Shown piece after piece: positions 52,105 through 62,117 of a DNA stretch of 64,000 nt. The stretch's first letter is position 1. Each line of letters opens with the position of its first letter. The DNA is taken from NCBI RefSeq assembly GCF_018736045.1, contig NZ_CP076133.1, positions 310,001-374,000 of the forward strand, read 5' to 3'. The position numbers were made by a program, and so were the translations under genes. This stretch comes from Flammeovirga yaeyamensis. GTDB taxonomy: Bacteria; Bacteroidota; Bacteroidia; Cytophagales; Flammeovirgaceae. Under the pieces are notes generated by a model, which saw nothing but the letters and a program-made list of their open reading frames with translations, ran no database searches and was not told the origin of the DNA.

Positions 52105-52878
52105 ATGGGAAGATTACAACTTTTTGAATTCGAAGACCAACAATGGTTTCCATCTATGATTAGAAATTATGGAACTGATTTCCTTCAATTTTTGGCCAAT
52201 AAAACTAAGATGTTTGCTCCAGCGGTAGGTATTTTAAACGAAGTGATGGAACAAAGCAATACCACCAAAATAATTGATTTAGCTTCTGGCGGAGGTGGTA
52301 GTTGGTTATTTCTAAATGAAGAATTGAGAAAAGTGAAGCCCGAAACCAATATCACTTTAACTGATTATTACCCTAATCTACCCGCATTTAAAAGAACATC
52401 AGCTTTAGCTGATAATATCTATTATAAAAACGAGGCAGTGGATGCGACGAATGTGCCATCCGATTTGCAAGGAATTAGAACACAGTTCTTATCACTTCAT
52501 CATTTTGATGAGAAATCTGCAGTAAAAATCTTACAGAATGCTGTAGACGCTCAACAACCGATCGCTATTTTCGAAGGTCAAGAAAGATCCATTCCAAGTG
52601 TGATCGGAATGCTATTTTCTCCTATTACATTATGGTTAGTCACCCTTTTTATCCGACCATTTAAATTAGGAAGGGTCTTCTTTACTTACCTGTTTCCTAT
52701 CGTTCCTCCTTTTGTAATGTGGGATGGAATTGTCTCTGCACTTCGTACTTATTCGGTAGATGAAATGAAGGGTTTGGTCAGCAAAGTTGAAGGGAATGAA
52801 CACTACGAATGGAAGATTGATAAGGTAAAGAATGGTCCTGGAGTGGTGTTGTTTCTTGTGGGGTGGCCTAAAATATAA
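52105..52878 (+). CDS. Class I methyltransferase-like protein
   Basis: 257 residues from ATG 52105 (MGRLQLFEFEDQQWFPSMIR); an in-frame ATG at 52072 adds 11 residues, and the choice rests on the family-like start at LQLFEFEDQ. The motif IIDLASGGGGSWLFLNEELR is the SAM-binding loop; TNITLTDYYPNLPAFKRTSA carries motif II and QFLSLHHFD motif IV. Two hydrophobic segments near 180-220 suggest membrane association. Substrate unknown; not obviously part of the polysaccharide cluster. Confidence 0.65.
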   Translation: MGRLQLFEFEDQQWFPSMIRNYGTDFLQFLANKTKMFAPAVGILNEVMEQSNTTKIIDLASGGGGSWLFLNEELRKVKPETNITLTDYYPNLPAFKRTSALADNIYYKNEAVDATNVPSDLQGIRTQFLSLHHFDEKSAVKILQNAVDAQQPIAIFEGQERSIPSVIGMLFSPITLWLVTLFIRPFKLGRVFFTYLFPIVPPFVMWDGIVSALRTYSVDEMKGLVSKVEGNEHYEWKIDKVKNGPGVVLFLVGWPKI

Positions 52879-52890
52879 ACTCTTTTATTA

Positions 52891-52938
52891 TAAAGGTTGT
52901 TGAAAAGAGAATTATTTTAATTTCGACAACCTTTTTAT
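52891..52938 (+). terminator. Intrinsic terminator
   Basis: AAAGGTTGTTGAAA and TTTCGACAACCTTTTT pair around a loop of about 15 bases. Confidence 0.75.
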
Positions 52939-53238
52939 TTTATTTTTATAAATGTATAAATTATTTAGAAAAAAGGTAGGTAAAGAAATAGTACTTTGCT
53001 AAACTAAATATCTAATTATATGCAAATTAACACCCCTCATGAACAATTTTTATACCCTCTTTTTATGTAAATAGTAATCCATAAATAAACCAATATTATA
53101 TAGTTTCATAGAGACGTAAATTCTTTTATACTAAAAAGGAATATTCTTTTTTTTTTTGGCCAATAATTACGTCCTGTAATCATTTTTCCGATTCTACTTT
53201 TGCTTCATAAGAAATTCAATTTTTTAATAAATAAAAGT
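52939..53238. other. Noncoding spacer
   Basis: About 300 AT-rich bases upstream of the GH-D gene, with a run of ten or so T near 53150. No specific element recognised. Confidence 0.3.
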
Positions 53239-55128
53239 ATGACTGGAATAAATCAACAAGTAAAAGGATTCGGTGTAATTCTTTTCTACTGCCTATCATC
53301 TTTAAGCCTTTTTATGGCTTGTAATACAAAGATGAATACCGAACAACAGCTAAAAGGAATCAATAATACAAGTATTAATGCTCCACTAACTACTACCGTA
53401 GATGTAAAAGATGGTGGATCAAAAAAGTGGATTGAGCTTAACATCTTTAATAATACAGATAAGGAACAAGTTGTAGAAAATGTATCTTTCAACTTAGATA
53501 TAGATGGTAAAATCTCAAAAGACGCTCAAATTATGATGGGTAGTTCTGATATGGGTAGATTACCCACTCAGATTTTTAACAATAAAAACAAAATCGATTA
53601 TCATTCTAAAAACTTTGTAATGGTAAAAGAGGGCGACAAGTATTTGCTTGCCGGTTTACTTTCTTGGAATATTTTCCTTCCAGAATTTACTATAGTTGAT
53701 GATAACATCTTGGTATCTGCTAAAGGTGACGGTAAAATTATTCCTGCCAATAAAAGTATCGATTTCGAGAAAATTGTTGTTTTAAAAGGTAATAACTGGG
53801 CGACTTTATTGGATGAATATGGTCAACTTATTTATGATGAAAATGCAAAACGTAAGAAGAAAGACGATGTTGTTTGGAAAGGATGGGCGACATGGGATTA
53901 CTATGTAAGAGACTTTACTTCTAAAGACGTTGATGATAATATTGTTGCACTTAACGAATTAAAAACCAATGCTAACATAATTCAGTTAGATGGTGGATGG
54001 TGGCCTCAAAGAGGAGATTATGACATGACAAAAGAAGGTTATAACATGAAAGAAGTAGTAGACAATATTGTTGAAAACGGTTATAGTGTAGGTCTTCATT
54101 TCGATGGTTTTAGAGGTGATATCCGTTCGAAAGTATATAAAGAACATCCTGAGTATTTCTTAAAAGATTTTGATGGTACAACAAGAGTACACACAAGTAT
54201 TAGAGGTAATGGTGATACTTTAGCTTGTAACTTCTTCGATTATTCTAACCCGGAAGCACGAACATATATTCAGAAAATGATTAAAAATATGCGTGATGAA
54301 TGGAAAGTAGAATACTTTAAAGTTGACTTTATGCGCTTCGGCTTAGAGCCAGGTGTTCCTTACGTTAAAGGAACAACTCCTGCAGAAAGATTTAAATTAG
54401 GTGTAACGGCTATTCGTGAAGCAATTGGTGAAGAAAATTACTTCTTAGGTTGTTCTGCTGTATTTGGTCCTACTTTTGGCGAGATTGATGGTTTAAGAAC
54501 TGGTGGCGATATTTTCCCTACATATAAGGCAGTGCCAGAAAGAGCTGTTGCAAACCTTGGAAACTCTTACCTACATGGTAATGTTCTGAATGCGGATGCT
54601 GACTACATTATCCTTCGTGAATCACATGAGGAGGATGAAACTATTACTGTAGACCCACATAAACATTCTGATTTAAACAAAGCAGAAACAATTATCTGGT
54701 CGAAATTCTCGTCATTATTCGGATCATCTAGAATTGATAGTGATAAAGTGGGTATTCTTGGAGATGATAAGAAAAACATTCTTCCAAGTTTATTTGAACT
54801 TCCAAAGATGTCTAAAATTATAGCAGTAGATACTTGGGAACATTACACTAATCGTCATGATGCCCCTCAAATTGTAGTTTCGGAAACTGATAAGAAATCA
54901 TACATCTCTATTTTTAACTGGGGTGATCAGTCACAAAATTATACAATCGAAGGTATTCAATCAGGAACAGCTAAACCATTATTTAAAACAAACAACATTG
55001 ATATCCAAAATGGTAAACTTGAAGTGAATATTGACAGTAAAGATTGTTTGATTCTTGAATTAGATAAAAAAGAAAATATTCTTGAATTCATCAATAATTT
55101 AAAATATTCTACATACTACGTTATGTAA
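53239..55128 (+). CDS. Clan GH-D alpha-galactosidase-like lipoprotein
   Basis: 629 residues from ATG 53239; an upstream in-frame ATG at 53200 would bury the signal. Lipobox LSLFMACNTK (C28). A beta-sandwich N-terminal domain (to about 210) precedes a TIM barrel starting WKGWATWDYYVRDF. Nucleophile D363 in EYFKVDFMRFG and acid/base D424 in GLRTGGDIFP, as in GH27/GH36. It probably removes alpha-linked galactose or a modified alpha-galactose from algal galactan. It heads a run of four degradation genes on this strand. Confidence 0.75.
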   Translation: MTGINQQVKGFGVILFYCLSSLSLFMACNTKMNTEQQLKGINNTSINAPLTTTVDVKDGGSKKWIELNIFNNTDKEQVVENVSFNLDIDGKISKDAQIMMGSSDMGRLPTQIFNNKNKIDYHSKNFVMVKEGDKYLLAGLLSWNIFLPEFTIVDDNILVSAKGDGKIIPANKSIDFEKIVVLKGNNWATLLDEYGQLIYDENAKRKKKDDVVWKGWATWDYYVRDFTSKDVDDNIVALNELKTNANIIQLDGGWWPQRGDYDMTKEGYNMKEVVDNIVENGYSVGLHFDGFRGDIRSKVYKEHPEYFLKDFDGTTRVHTSIRGNGDTLACNFFDYSNPEARTYIQKMIKNMRDEWKVEYFKVDFMRFGLEPGVPYVKGTTPAERFKLGVTAIREAIGEENYFLGCSAVFGPTFGEIDGLRTGGDIFPTYKAVPERAVANLGNSYLHGNVLNADADYIILRESHEEDETITVDPHKHSDLNKAETIIWSKFSSLFGSSRIDSDKVGILGDDKKNILPSLFELPKMSKIIAVDTWEHYTNRHDAPQIVVSETDKKSYISIFNWGDQSQNYTIEGIQSGTAKPLFKTNNIDIQNGKLEVNIDSKDCLILELDKKENILEFINNLKYSTYYVM

Positions 55129-55175
55129 TTCAATTATTTAACTAAAAAAAGGACTGTCTCCAAGTCCATAATAAT

Positions 55176-55202
55176 TAGGAATGTTGTGATACAACGTTCC
55201 TA
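55176..55202. repeat. REP-like palindrome
   Basis: TAGGAATGTTGT and ACAACGTTCCTA form a palindrome around GAT between the GH-D and GH31 genes. GGACT/AGTCC just before may be part of a terminator or the same element. Confidence 0.5.
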
Positions 55203-55237
55203 ATAAGCTTTATGAACAAAACTATTAATTATATAAA

Positions 55238-56878
55238 ATGATGTGTGACTACATAAAATACTATATTCGAATATTTATCACCCTTACTTTATTTACTAAA
55301 ACCATTGCCTTACCCGCACAAAATGATAAAAGTATAACACTTCAAATTCTAGATAATGAATATTGGTGGGGAGGATTAAGTTCATTAGGGCATCAAATGC
55401 CTTATTCGAAAGCAACAAAACTTAAAATAGATCTATGGGGAAACAATAGAGGCAATCAGGCACAACCTCTACTCATCTCTAATAAGGGACGTTATATTTG
55501 GAGTGAATCCCCTATCCAATATGAATTTCACGAGGGGAAGATCAATGTAAAAGTCAGAGAAGGTAATATTTACACCGGGAAAGAAGGAGATGACCTTAAT
55601 AGTGTATATCAATATGTATCTCAACGCTTTTTTCCGTCTAATGGAAGTATCCCAGACGAAATTTTATTTACACATCCTCAATACAATACTTGGATAGAGC
55701 TTACTTATCATCAAAATGAAAAAGACATCTTAAAATATGCTCAATCTATTATCGATAATGGCTATCCTCCAGGCGTGTTAATGATCGACGACAATTGGCA
55801 AGAAGATTATGGTAATTGGAATTTTTCTTCTCGTCGTTTTAAAGACCCAAAGGGATTAATTGATCGGTTACATCTAATGGGATTTAAAGTAATGTTATGG
55901 GTTTGTCCATTTGTTAGCCCTGATTCAGAAATTTTTAGACAACTGGCCGAAGACGGTCTTTTGATTTTGGATCCTCAGAAAAAGCAAGAAATTTTATGGG
56001 CAAATACAAAAAATAAAGCCGCAGCTATAAGATGGTGGAACGGCTTTAGTGCCTGTCTAGATTTAAGTAACCCTAAAGCAGAAGCTTGGATGCATCAACA
56101 ACTAGAAAATTTAGTAGAAAATTATAGTATTGATGGATTCAAATTTGATGCAGGTGATGCTAGATTCTATAAAAACAATGTGGTTTCCTATCAAGAAGTA
56201 AGTCCGAATGACCATACTACTTTCTTTGCTAAATTGGGGCTTAACTTTCCACTAAACGAATACCGTGCTTCTTGGAAGATGGCGGGCTTACCTCTAGTAC
56301 AACGTCTAAGAGACAAAAGACACAGTTGGGAAGATCTTCAAAAACTTATTGGCGATCAACTTTCTCAAAGTGCAATGGGCTATGCTTATACGTGTCCAGA
56401 TATGATCGGAGGAGGGGAATATCAATCTTTCAAAAAAATTGAAAATATCGATCAAGAATTAATCGTTCGTTCTGCACAAGTTCATGCCTTAATGCCCATG
56501 ATGCAATTTTCTGTTTCTCCTTGGAGGGTTTTATCCGATAAAAATAATCAGTTGTGTTTGGAAGCTGCAAAATTACATCAACAAATGGGTGCAAAAATGG
56601 TGATGCTTGCAAAGAGAGCATCAAAAACTGGTATACCCATTGTTCGTCCTATGGAAATGGTATTTCCTAATGCAGGTTATGAAAATATCAAAGATCAGTT
56701 TGTTCTGGGAGATGATGTTATTGTTGCCCCTATAATTAAGAAAGGTCAAAGAAAGCGAAAAGTTATTTTACCTAAAGGGAAATGGATGGATGAAAAAGGA
56801 GAAAAATACAACGGAGAGGCAACAATAGAAATTGAGGTCCCTTTAGAGCGTTTACCGTACTTTAGTAAAATAAAATAG
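55238..56878 (+). CDS. GH31 glycoside hydrolase
   Basis: 546 residues, shorter than many GH31. Signal peptide ends near IALPAQ. TIM barrel with PPGVLMIDDNWQEDYGNWNF, nucleophile D304 in IDGFKFDAGD, acid/base D388 in TCPDMIGGGEY, and MPMMQFSVSPWRVL in the ligand-binding loop. A C-terminal beta domain (DQFVLGDDVIVAPIIKKGQR, LPYFSKIK) closes it. GH31 has alpha-glucosidase, alpha-xylosidase and alpha-galactosidase members; alongside the GH-D gene an alpha-galactan substrate is plausible. Confidence 0.85.
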   Translation: MMCDYIKYYIRIFITLTLFTKTIALPAQNDKSITLQILDNEYWWGGLSSLGHQMPYSKATKLKIDLWGNNRGNQAQPLLISNKGRYIWSESPIQYEFHEGKINVKVREGNIYTGKEGDDLNSVYQYVSQRFFPSNGSIPDEILFTHPQYNTWIELTYHQNEKDILKYAQSIIDNGYPPGVLMIDDNWQEDYGNWNFSSRRFKDPKGLIDRLHLMGFKVMLWVCPFVSPDSEIFRQLAEDGLLILDPQKKQEILWANTKNKAAAIRWWNGFSACLDLSNPKAEAWMHQQLENLVENYSIDGFKFDAGDARFYKNNVVSYQEVSPNDHTTFFAKLGLNFPLNEYRASWKMAGLPLVQRLRDKRHSWEDLQKLIGDQLSQSAMGYAYTCPDMIGGGEYQSFKKIENIDQELIVRSAQVHALMPMMQFSVSPWRVLSDKNNQLCLEAAKLHQQMGAKMVMLAKRASKTGIPIVRPMEMVFPNAGYENIKDQFVLGDDVIVAPIIKKGQRKRKVILPKGKWMDEKGEKYNGEATIEIEVPLERLPYFSKIK

Positions 56879-57103
56879 CTTATTTATATTAATAAGGCAT
56901 ATTTTGAACAATTTATATCACTATTTTGACCGAATATTGATCTTGTTTAAAATATTTACATCCTCAAGTATTTCAATAAAAAGTGATATTTGTAAAACTA
57001 AAGGAAGAATTTTTAAACTTAAATACTTTAGTATAAAAATAAAATCGTTAATAGAAATAATTAACTTTGTTTCTGACGGTTCTAGCAAACAAAAATAGAT
57101 GAA

Positions 57104-58807
57104 ATGAAAAAGATTCTTATTTACACCGCCTTATTAATTGTGCCTTTATCTTTAATTAGTGCCCGTTATTTTGACGAATTAAGCTTTCCGTATTGGCCAT
57201 CTTATAAGTACCTTGAGATCGATGAGTTATCATCTATTTCTCCTCAAAAATGGATTACTGAAGATCACGTTCTAGAAGGGTGGGATTGGTCGTTACCTCC
57301 AAACACAAAACCTGCTCCATCATCTTTGGTTGGTTTACAAAGAAATATTGGATTGCATAAAGATTTCAAAGATTTAAATTTACAATTCGAAAGTAACTCT
57401 GTAGGTATTTTATGGGTAAAATGGAGAGATATTGAAAAAGAGCCCGGAGTATATGATTTCTCCAAGGTGATTAAAAGAATTAAACAAGCAAAAAAAGTTG
57501 ATACCGATATATTATTAAGAATTCTTTGTCATGCTAGATCTCGAGGATCAGACGATAAAGCTCTTCAAAGAGGAGATGCTCCATTGTGGTTAGATAATTA
57601 TCATATTGATTTATTACCTCAGAAAACTCCCAAACATAATATTAATTACAACCCTGCCAGTCCAGTTTTCCATTATCAATATTTAAAATTGATCGATGCT
57701 TTAGGAAAAACTGAAATTCCAAAATTAGTAAAAGCAGCTTATGTTGGTTATGCTTCACCTAGTTTTGGTGATGAAGGAATTGGGCCATATGGAGAAAAAA
57801 ATAGTGCTGCCAACGATACTGTGCCTCATGTAAGAGAACGACTTGATGCTTGGCAAAATGCTTTCAAAGGCATGGAAAGTAAAATATTTATGGGTGGACC
57901 ATGCGATTATGGTTTCCAAAAAGGGTTTGGCGTTAGAAGAGGGTATGTAGAAATGTATTACTACAATATACCTAACCACGATCTTGGTCAATACCTTGAT
58001 GAAAACGGTTATTTAATGGTTGATGAAAATTCGCCTATCCTAAAAAATAAGACTTTTAATGGTGAAGTAAACGAAGAATACGAAGAAGATTGGGCAACAT
58101 CTAATAGAGGTTTCCGATTTGGTAAAGATACAAGTGGATTCCCGTACAGGTATTTTATGAGTAACCTGAGGGCTTTACAAATGAGATGCACTTATATTCA
58201 TACTACAGGACATCTAATACCTGAAATGTTACCGTTTATATCACTTGAATTAGGTAGAACAGTAGAAGATACTCCTGATGTATGGTCGTTTTTAACTACA
58301 AGTTACATAGGCAGTAAATATTATCAGAATCACGATTATAGAAATCGACAAATTACAGATCAAGAAAAATCGTATGGAATAGAGTTGAAAAACTTCGAAA
58401 GATGGTTGTATCAAAGAGATGCTGAAGGATATGAAACTACTCCTGCTGTAAAAATTAATCATCCAATAAAGATGTGGATGATGGAAAAAGGTAAGTATTA
58501 TGATTACATCGCTAGATCTGGCCAAAAAATAGGATTTGACATAGACGACAGATGGAATGAAGGTAAAAAACTAGCCATAAAAGTATCTTATTTTGATCAA
58601 AACAAAGGTGGTCTAGTTCTAAAATACAATGCAGGCGAAATGCAAAAAGCAATATCAACAGAGGGAGATGGAAAGCTGAAGACGGCTACATTCGTATTAC
58701 CCAAAATACAGAAAAATAGTATGGATCATGCATTTGATTTTACTTTAGAATCCAATCTAGCAGACGAAAATATTGTAGTATCTATGGTAAGAGTAATTAA
58801 TTATTAA
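57104..58807 (+). CDS. Unknown family, candidate TIM-barrel glycoside hydrolase (short paralogue)
   Basis: 567 residues. Signal MKKILIYTALLIVPLSLISA. Segments suggest a barrel: NSVGILWVKWRDIEKEPGVY (as in GH-A enzymes), DTDILLRILCHARSRG, LVKAAYVGYASPSFGDEGIG with E224, RRGYVEMYYYNIP, and FNGEVNEEYEEDW with E321/E324/E325. Glu residues at the ends of such strands are candidate acid/base and nucleophile. A beta domain follows (WMMEKGKYYDYIARSGQKIG to NIVVSMVRVINY). The family is not recognised. It is highly similar to the next gene. Confidence 0.55.
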   Translation: MKKILIYTALLIVPLSLISARYFDELSFPYWPSYKYLEIDELSSISPQKWITEDHVLEGWDWSLPPNTKPAPSSLVGLQRNIGLHKDFKDLNLQFESNSVGILWVKWRDIEKEPGVYDFSKVIKRIKQAKKVDTDILLRILCHARSRGSDDKALQRGDAPLWLDNYHIDLLPQKTPKHNINYNPASPVFHYQYLKLIDALGKTEIPKLVKAAYVGYASPSFGDEGIGPYGEKNSAANDTVPHVRERLDAWQNAFKGMESKIFMGGPCDYGFQKGFGVRRGYVEMYYYNIPNHDLGQYLDENGYLMVDENSPILKNKTFNGEVNEEYEEDWATSNRGFRFGKDTSGFPYRYFMSNLRALQMRCTYIHTTGHLIPEMLPFISLELGRTVEDTPDVWSFLTTSYIGSKYYQNHDYRNRQITDQEKSYGIELKNFERWLYQRDAEGYETTPAVKINHPIKMWMMEKGKYYDYIARSGQKIGFDIDDRWNEGKKLAIKVSYFDQNKGGLVLKYNAGEMQKAISTEGDGKLKTATFVLPKIQKNSMDHAFDFTLESNLADENIVVSMVRVINY

Positions 58808-58830
58808 TAAGCTATATTATTATCATATAT

Positions 58831-58872
58831 AAAGGTCAATATCAATCGGTTAATTGATATTGACCTTTTTTT
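58831..58872 (+). terminator. Intrinsic terminator
   Basis: AAAGGTCAATATCAA and TTGATATTGACCTTTTTTT form a perfect stem around a short loop. Confidence 0.85.
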
Positions 58873-59111
58873 AATTATCAATTTTTATCCTATTTCAAGA
58901 AGGTAAACTTAAGCATCAAACCATAACTGCAGAATATGGTACAAAAAAAGTCCATTTTGGTCATTTATTATACCCCTTCATCACATTAAGATAAAAAAGG
59001 AACAATAGTACTCATCTTTGCACTAATGCATCACCTATTTCAATAACTAAACTACCACCTTTGGAAGGTGTTAGAACAACACTTGATTTTTTTTACTAAC
59101 AAAAAATAAGT
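58873..59111. other. Noncoding spacer
   Basis: AT-rich; ACCACCTTTGGAAGGTG near 59053 is a small inverted repeat of unclear role. Otherwise nothing recognised. Confidence 0.3.
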
Positions 59112-61781
59112 ATGAAATTTAATTATCATTTACTTCTATGGTTGGGGATATTCTTTTCTCAACCCTTCACTCTTTTGTCACAAAGTGTACCTCAAGATAT
59201 CTTAGATATCAACCCTAATGTTTTACCAGAAAGTACCTACCCTTTTTGGCCAGCGTATAATTATCTAGAATTTTCTGATGTTCAAAACATAGAAGCACAG
59301 GTATGGTCTAAGTCAGATCATACAGTGATGGGTTGGGATTGGTCACTTCCTGAAAATACTGTCCCTGCAACGAATAGTATGATTGCTCTACAAAGGAATA
59401 TTTACTTTAAAACAGATGGGTCAATAAAAGAATTTGATGCCCCCAATCTAAAATTTGAGGGTAACCCCGTTGGTCTTTTATGGGTAAAATGGAGAGATAT
59501 AGAAAAAGTGGATGGAGAAATTGATTTCTCCACGGTAATAAGTAGTATTGAACAAGCCAACAGTCAGGGCGTTGATATTGTTCTCAGAATTTTAGCACAC
59601 TCTAAAGAAAGAGGGAATGGAGTGGAAGGTGAAGCCCCACTTTGGTTAGAAGATTTAGGAGCAAGTTTACTACCTAGAGATAAAACAAGCGATAATCTAA
59701 ATTTTGATCCCTCAGATCCTATTTTCCATGAGCAATACCTTCAATTGGTAGATGCATTAGGAAAGAGTGGTATTCCTCAAATGGTAAAATCAGCTTATGT
59801 TGGTTATGCTTCTCATACTTTTGGTGATGAAGGCATTGGACCCCATGGTGAAAAAGAATGGGAGAAAAATGATGCTGAAGTACATGTTAGAGAACGATTA
59901 GATGCTTGGCAACATGCATTTGATGGCATTGAACATAAAATATTTATGGGGGGAACAAGTCATTATGGATTTAATTATGGCTTTGGAGTAAGAAGAGGTT
60001 TTGTAGAAATGTACCTTTATAATATCCCTAACTTAGACATGGGGCAATCTATAGATGCTGATGGATATTTAATTCTAGATGAAAACTCTCCGATAGTAAG
60101 TCATGGTGGTTTCCATGGAGAAGTCAACGAAGAATATGAGCCAGCATGGGCCACTCCAGAAAGGGGATATCGTTTTGGAGCAACGACCAATTCATTTACC
60201 TACCGTTATTTTATGAGTAATCTAAGAGCCTTACAAATGAGATGTAATTATATCCATACTACAGGACATCTTATTCCAGAAATGTTACCCTTTATTGCTC
60301 AAGAATTAGGAAGATCCGTAGAAGACACGCCAGATGTTTGGACCTACCTAGGCACATCTTATATGAACCATCAAACATATAAGAACAATGACAATGCATC
60401 ACCAAAACGTTCTTTCACTAAAGAAGAAAAGAATGAAGGTATTGAAATGAAAAATTTCGAAAGATGGTTATATCAAAGAGATGCAGAAGGCTATACCACT
60501 ACTCCTGAAGTTCAAATTCAACAATCTATAAAAATGTGGATGGTATTCGAAGATAAATATTACGATTACATTGCCAGAAAAGGTAATAAAATCGGTTTTG
60601 ATATTGACGATAGATGGATGAACGACGATCGGGAGTTAGCTATTAAAGTCACTTATTTTGATAATTCTAATGGACAACTTCAATTGGTTTACAACAATGA
60701 AAATTCTTCTAAATCCGTTGATCTTACTGGAGATGGTAAGCTAAAAACTACTACTTTCATTATCAATGATTTGGATGAAAATTCAATGCCTCAAGGTTTT
60801 GACTTTACATTAGAGGCTGGTGGAGAAGCCACTGAAATTACAGTTTCTATGGTTAGAGTAATCGATACCAATGAAGATAAAGATGAAATCCACGGAATGA
60901 GTGTACCAGAAAAAGTAACAGCAGGAGAACAAGTCACAGTTGCTGTAGATTATTTAGCCACTGAAAATAGAGAAATGACCGTTGAATTAAAATTGAATTC
61001 AACTCCTTGGACTACCTATGGATCTAAAAAAGTAAATGTGCAAGAAGGCGAAGGAACTCTTGACATCACATTTGATGTTGCTGATGATATTATCATTGCA
61101 GATAGTGCATATAAAATAAGTGCTTACCTATTTCCTGTAGGGGGAAATTATGGTAGTCGTTTGAGTTTAAAATCTTTAGGTGATATAAGTGCCATAGCAC
61201 CTGTTTTTATAGACTCTATTCTTTCTATTATCGCTCCTCAACAGGTAAAAGGAGGTGAAGTTATAAGCTCCCAAATTCATTTCAATACCAAAGAAAATAG
61301 AGAGCTAACGGTAGAATTAAAATTAAATTCAGCTCCATGGACGACTTACGGGTCTCAAAAAGTAAATCTTACAAATAGAGAAGGAACCGTTGAAGTAGAA
61401 TTTGAAGTCGCAGAAGACATTCTGATAGCTAATGATGCATATAAGATATCCGCTTATGTTTATCCTGTTGGTGGAAATTATAATGACCGTATTCATCAAC
61501 TATCTATTACAGGAATTGATGCTATATCTTCCTCAATTACATCAAATTCCTCTACGCTACGTTCCAATAATTTAATAGTGTATCCAAATCCATTTTCTAA
61601 TCAAATAAAAATTCAAGCCTCAGAAAACTTTATCATTTTTGATATCAATGAAAGACTTGTTTATGAAAGTCAAAACAATCAATTATCAGAGACTATCAAT
61701 ATTGATACAAGCCTATGGTTGAATGGAATGTATTTTATCAAATCTGTAAGCGGTGAAGTTGTTAAGATTCTAAAACATTGA
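59112..61781 (+). CDS. Candidate glycoside hydrolase, long paralogue with two Ig-like repeats and T9SS tail
   Basis: 889 residues. Signal peptide ends near FTLLSQ. Residues 40-600 match the previous protein closely (TYPFWPAYNYLEFSD, GLLWVKWRDIEKVDGEIDFS, KSAYVGYASHTFGDEGIGPH, HGEVNEEYEPAWATPERGYR, MRCNYIHTTGHLIPEMLPFI). It adds two near-identical Ig-like domains at about 595-690 and 700-805 (ENREMTVELKLNSTPWTTYG and ENRELTVELKLNSAPWTTYG) and a type IX tail (LIVYPNPFSNQIKIQA to MYFIKSVSGEVVKILKH). It is thus exported outside while the short one is not. Enzyme role inferred from context. Confidence 0.6.
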   Translation: MKFNYHLLLWLGIFFSQPFTLLSQSVPQDILDINPNVLPESTYPFWPAYNYLEFSDVQNIEAQVWSKSDHTVMGWDWSLPENTVPATNSMIALQRNIYFKTDGSIKEFDAPNLKFEGNPVGLLWVKWRDIEKVDGEIDFSTVISSIEQANSQGVDIVLRILAHSKERGNGVEGEAPLWLEDLGASLLPRDKTSDNLNFDPSDPIFHEQYLQLVDALGKSGIPQMVKSAYVGYASHTFGDEGIGPHGEKEWEKNDAEVHVRERLDAWQHAFDGIEHKIFMGGTSHYGFNYGFGVRRGFVEMYLYNIPNLDMGQSIDADGYLILDENSPIVSHGGFHGEVNEEYEPAWATPERGYRFGATTNSFTYRYFMSNLRALQMRCNYIHTTGHLIPEMLPFIAQELGRSVEDTPDVWTYLGTSYMNHQTYKNNDNASPKRSFTKEEKNEGIEMKNFERWLYQRDAEGYTTTPEVQIQQSIKMWMVFEDKYYDYIARKGNKIGFDIDDRWMNDDRELAIKVTYFDNSNGQLQLVYNNENSSKSVDLTGDGKLKTTTFIINDLDENSMPQGFDFTLEAGGEATEITVSMVRVIDTNEDKDEIHGMSVPEKVTAGEQVTVAVDYLATENREMTVELKLNSTPWTTYGSKKVNVQEGEGTLDITFDVADDIIIADSAYKISAYLFPVGGNYGSRLSLKSLGDISAIAPVFIDSILSIIAPQQVKGGEVISSQIHFNTKENRELTVELKLNSAPWTTYGSQKVNLTNREGTVEVEFEVAEDILIANDAYKISAYVYPVGGNYNDRIHQLSITGIDAISSSITSNSSTLRSNNLIVYPNPFSNQIKIQASENFIIFDINERLVYESQNNQLSETINIDTSLWLNGMYFIKSVSGEVVKILKH

Positions 61782-61857
61782 TATGCATAAAATGAAGTTA
61801 TCTCATAAAGTAATATGCGATAGCCTACTCATTTGAATTGATTCATAGATAATTATG

Positions 61858-61913
61858 AAAGCACTACTACATTACAGAAGAAGTAACCTGTTGTAATGTA
61901 GTAGTGCTTTTAT
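61858..61913 (+). terminator. Intrinsic terminator
   Basis: AAAGCACTACTACATTACA and TGTAATGTAGTAGTGCTTTT form a 19-base perfect stem with a T-rich tail. Confidence 0.9.
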
Positions 61914-62117
61914 TTTATAATAACCAAGTATGTCTTGATACTTATTAAATGAATATAATATATAGAATCAAGACTGTTTACAAACACAATTATTGGTGAG
62001 TACTACTTTGAACGATATTACTGAATGTTAGTACTTTTATTTTATATGTTGAGTAGTGATGAACTAAATCTAAACACAAATAATAAAAAGCATAGACTGT
62101 ACAGACTTTAAAAAGAT

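Noticed and set aside
56904-57098. 64-codon plus-strand ORF before the GH-like gene
   Set aside because: Ile/Lys/Ser-rich AT-driven translation without signal, motif or start context; probably untranslated leader of the next gene.
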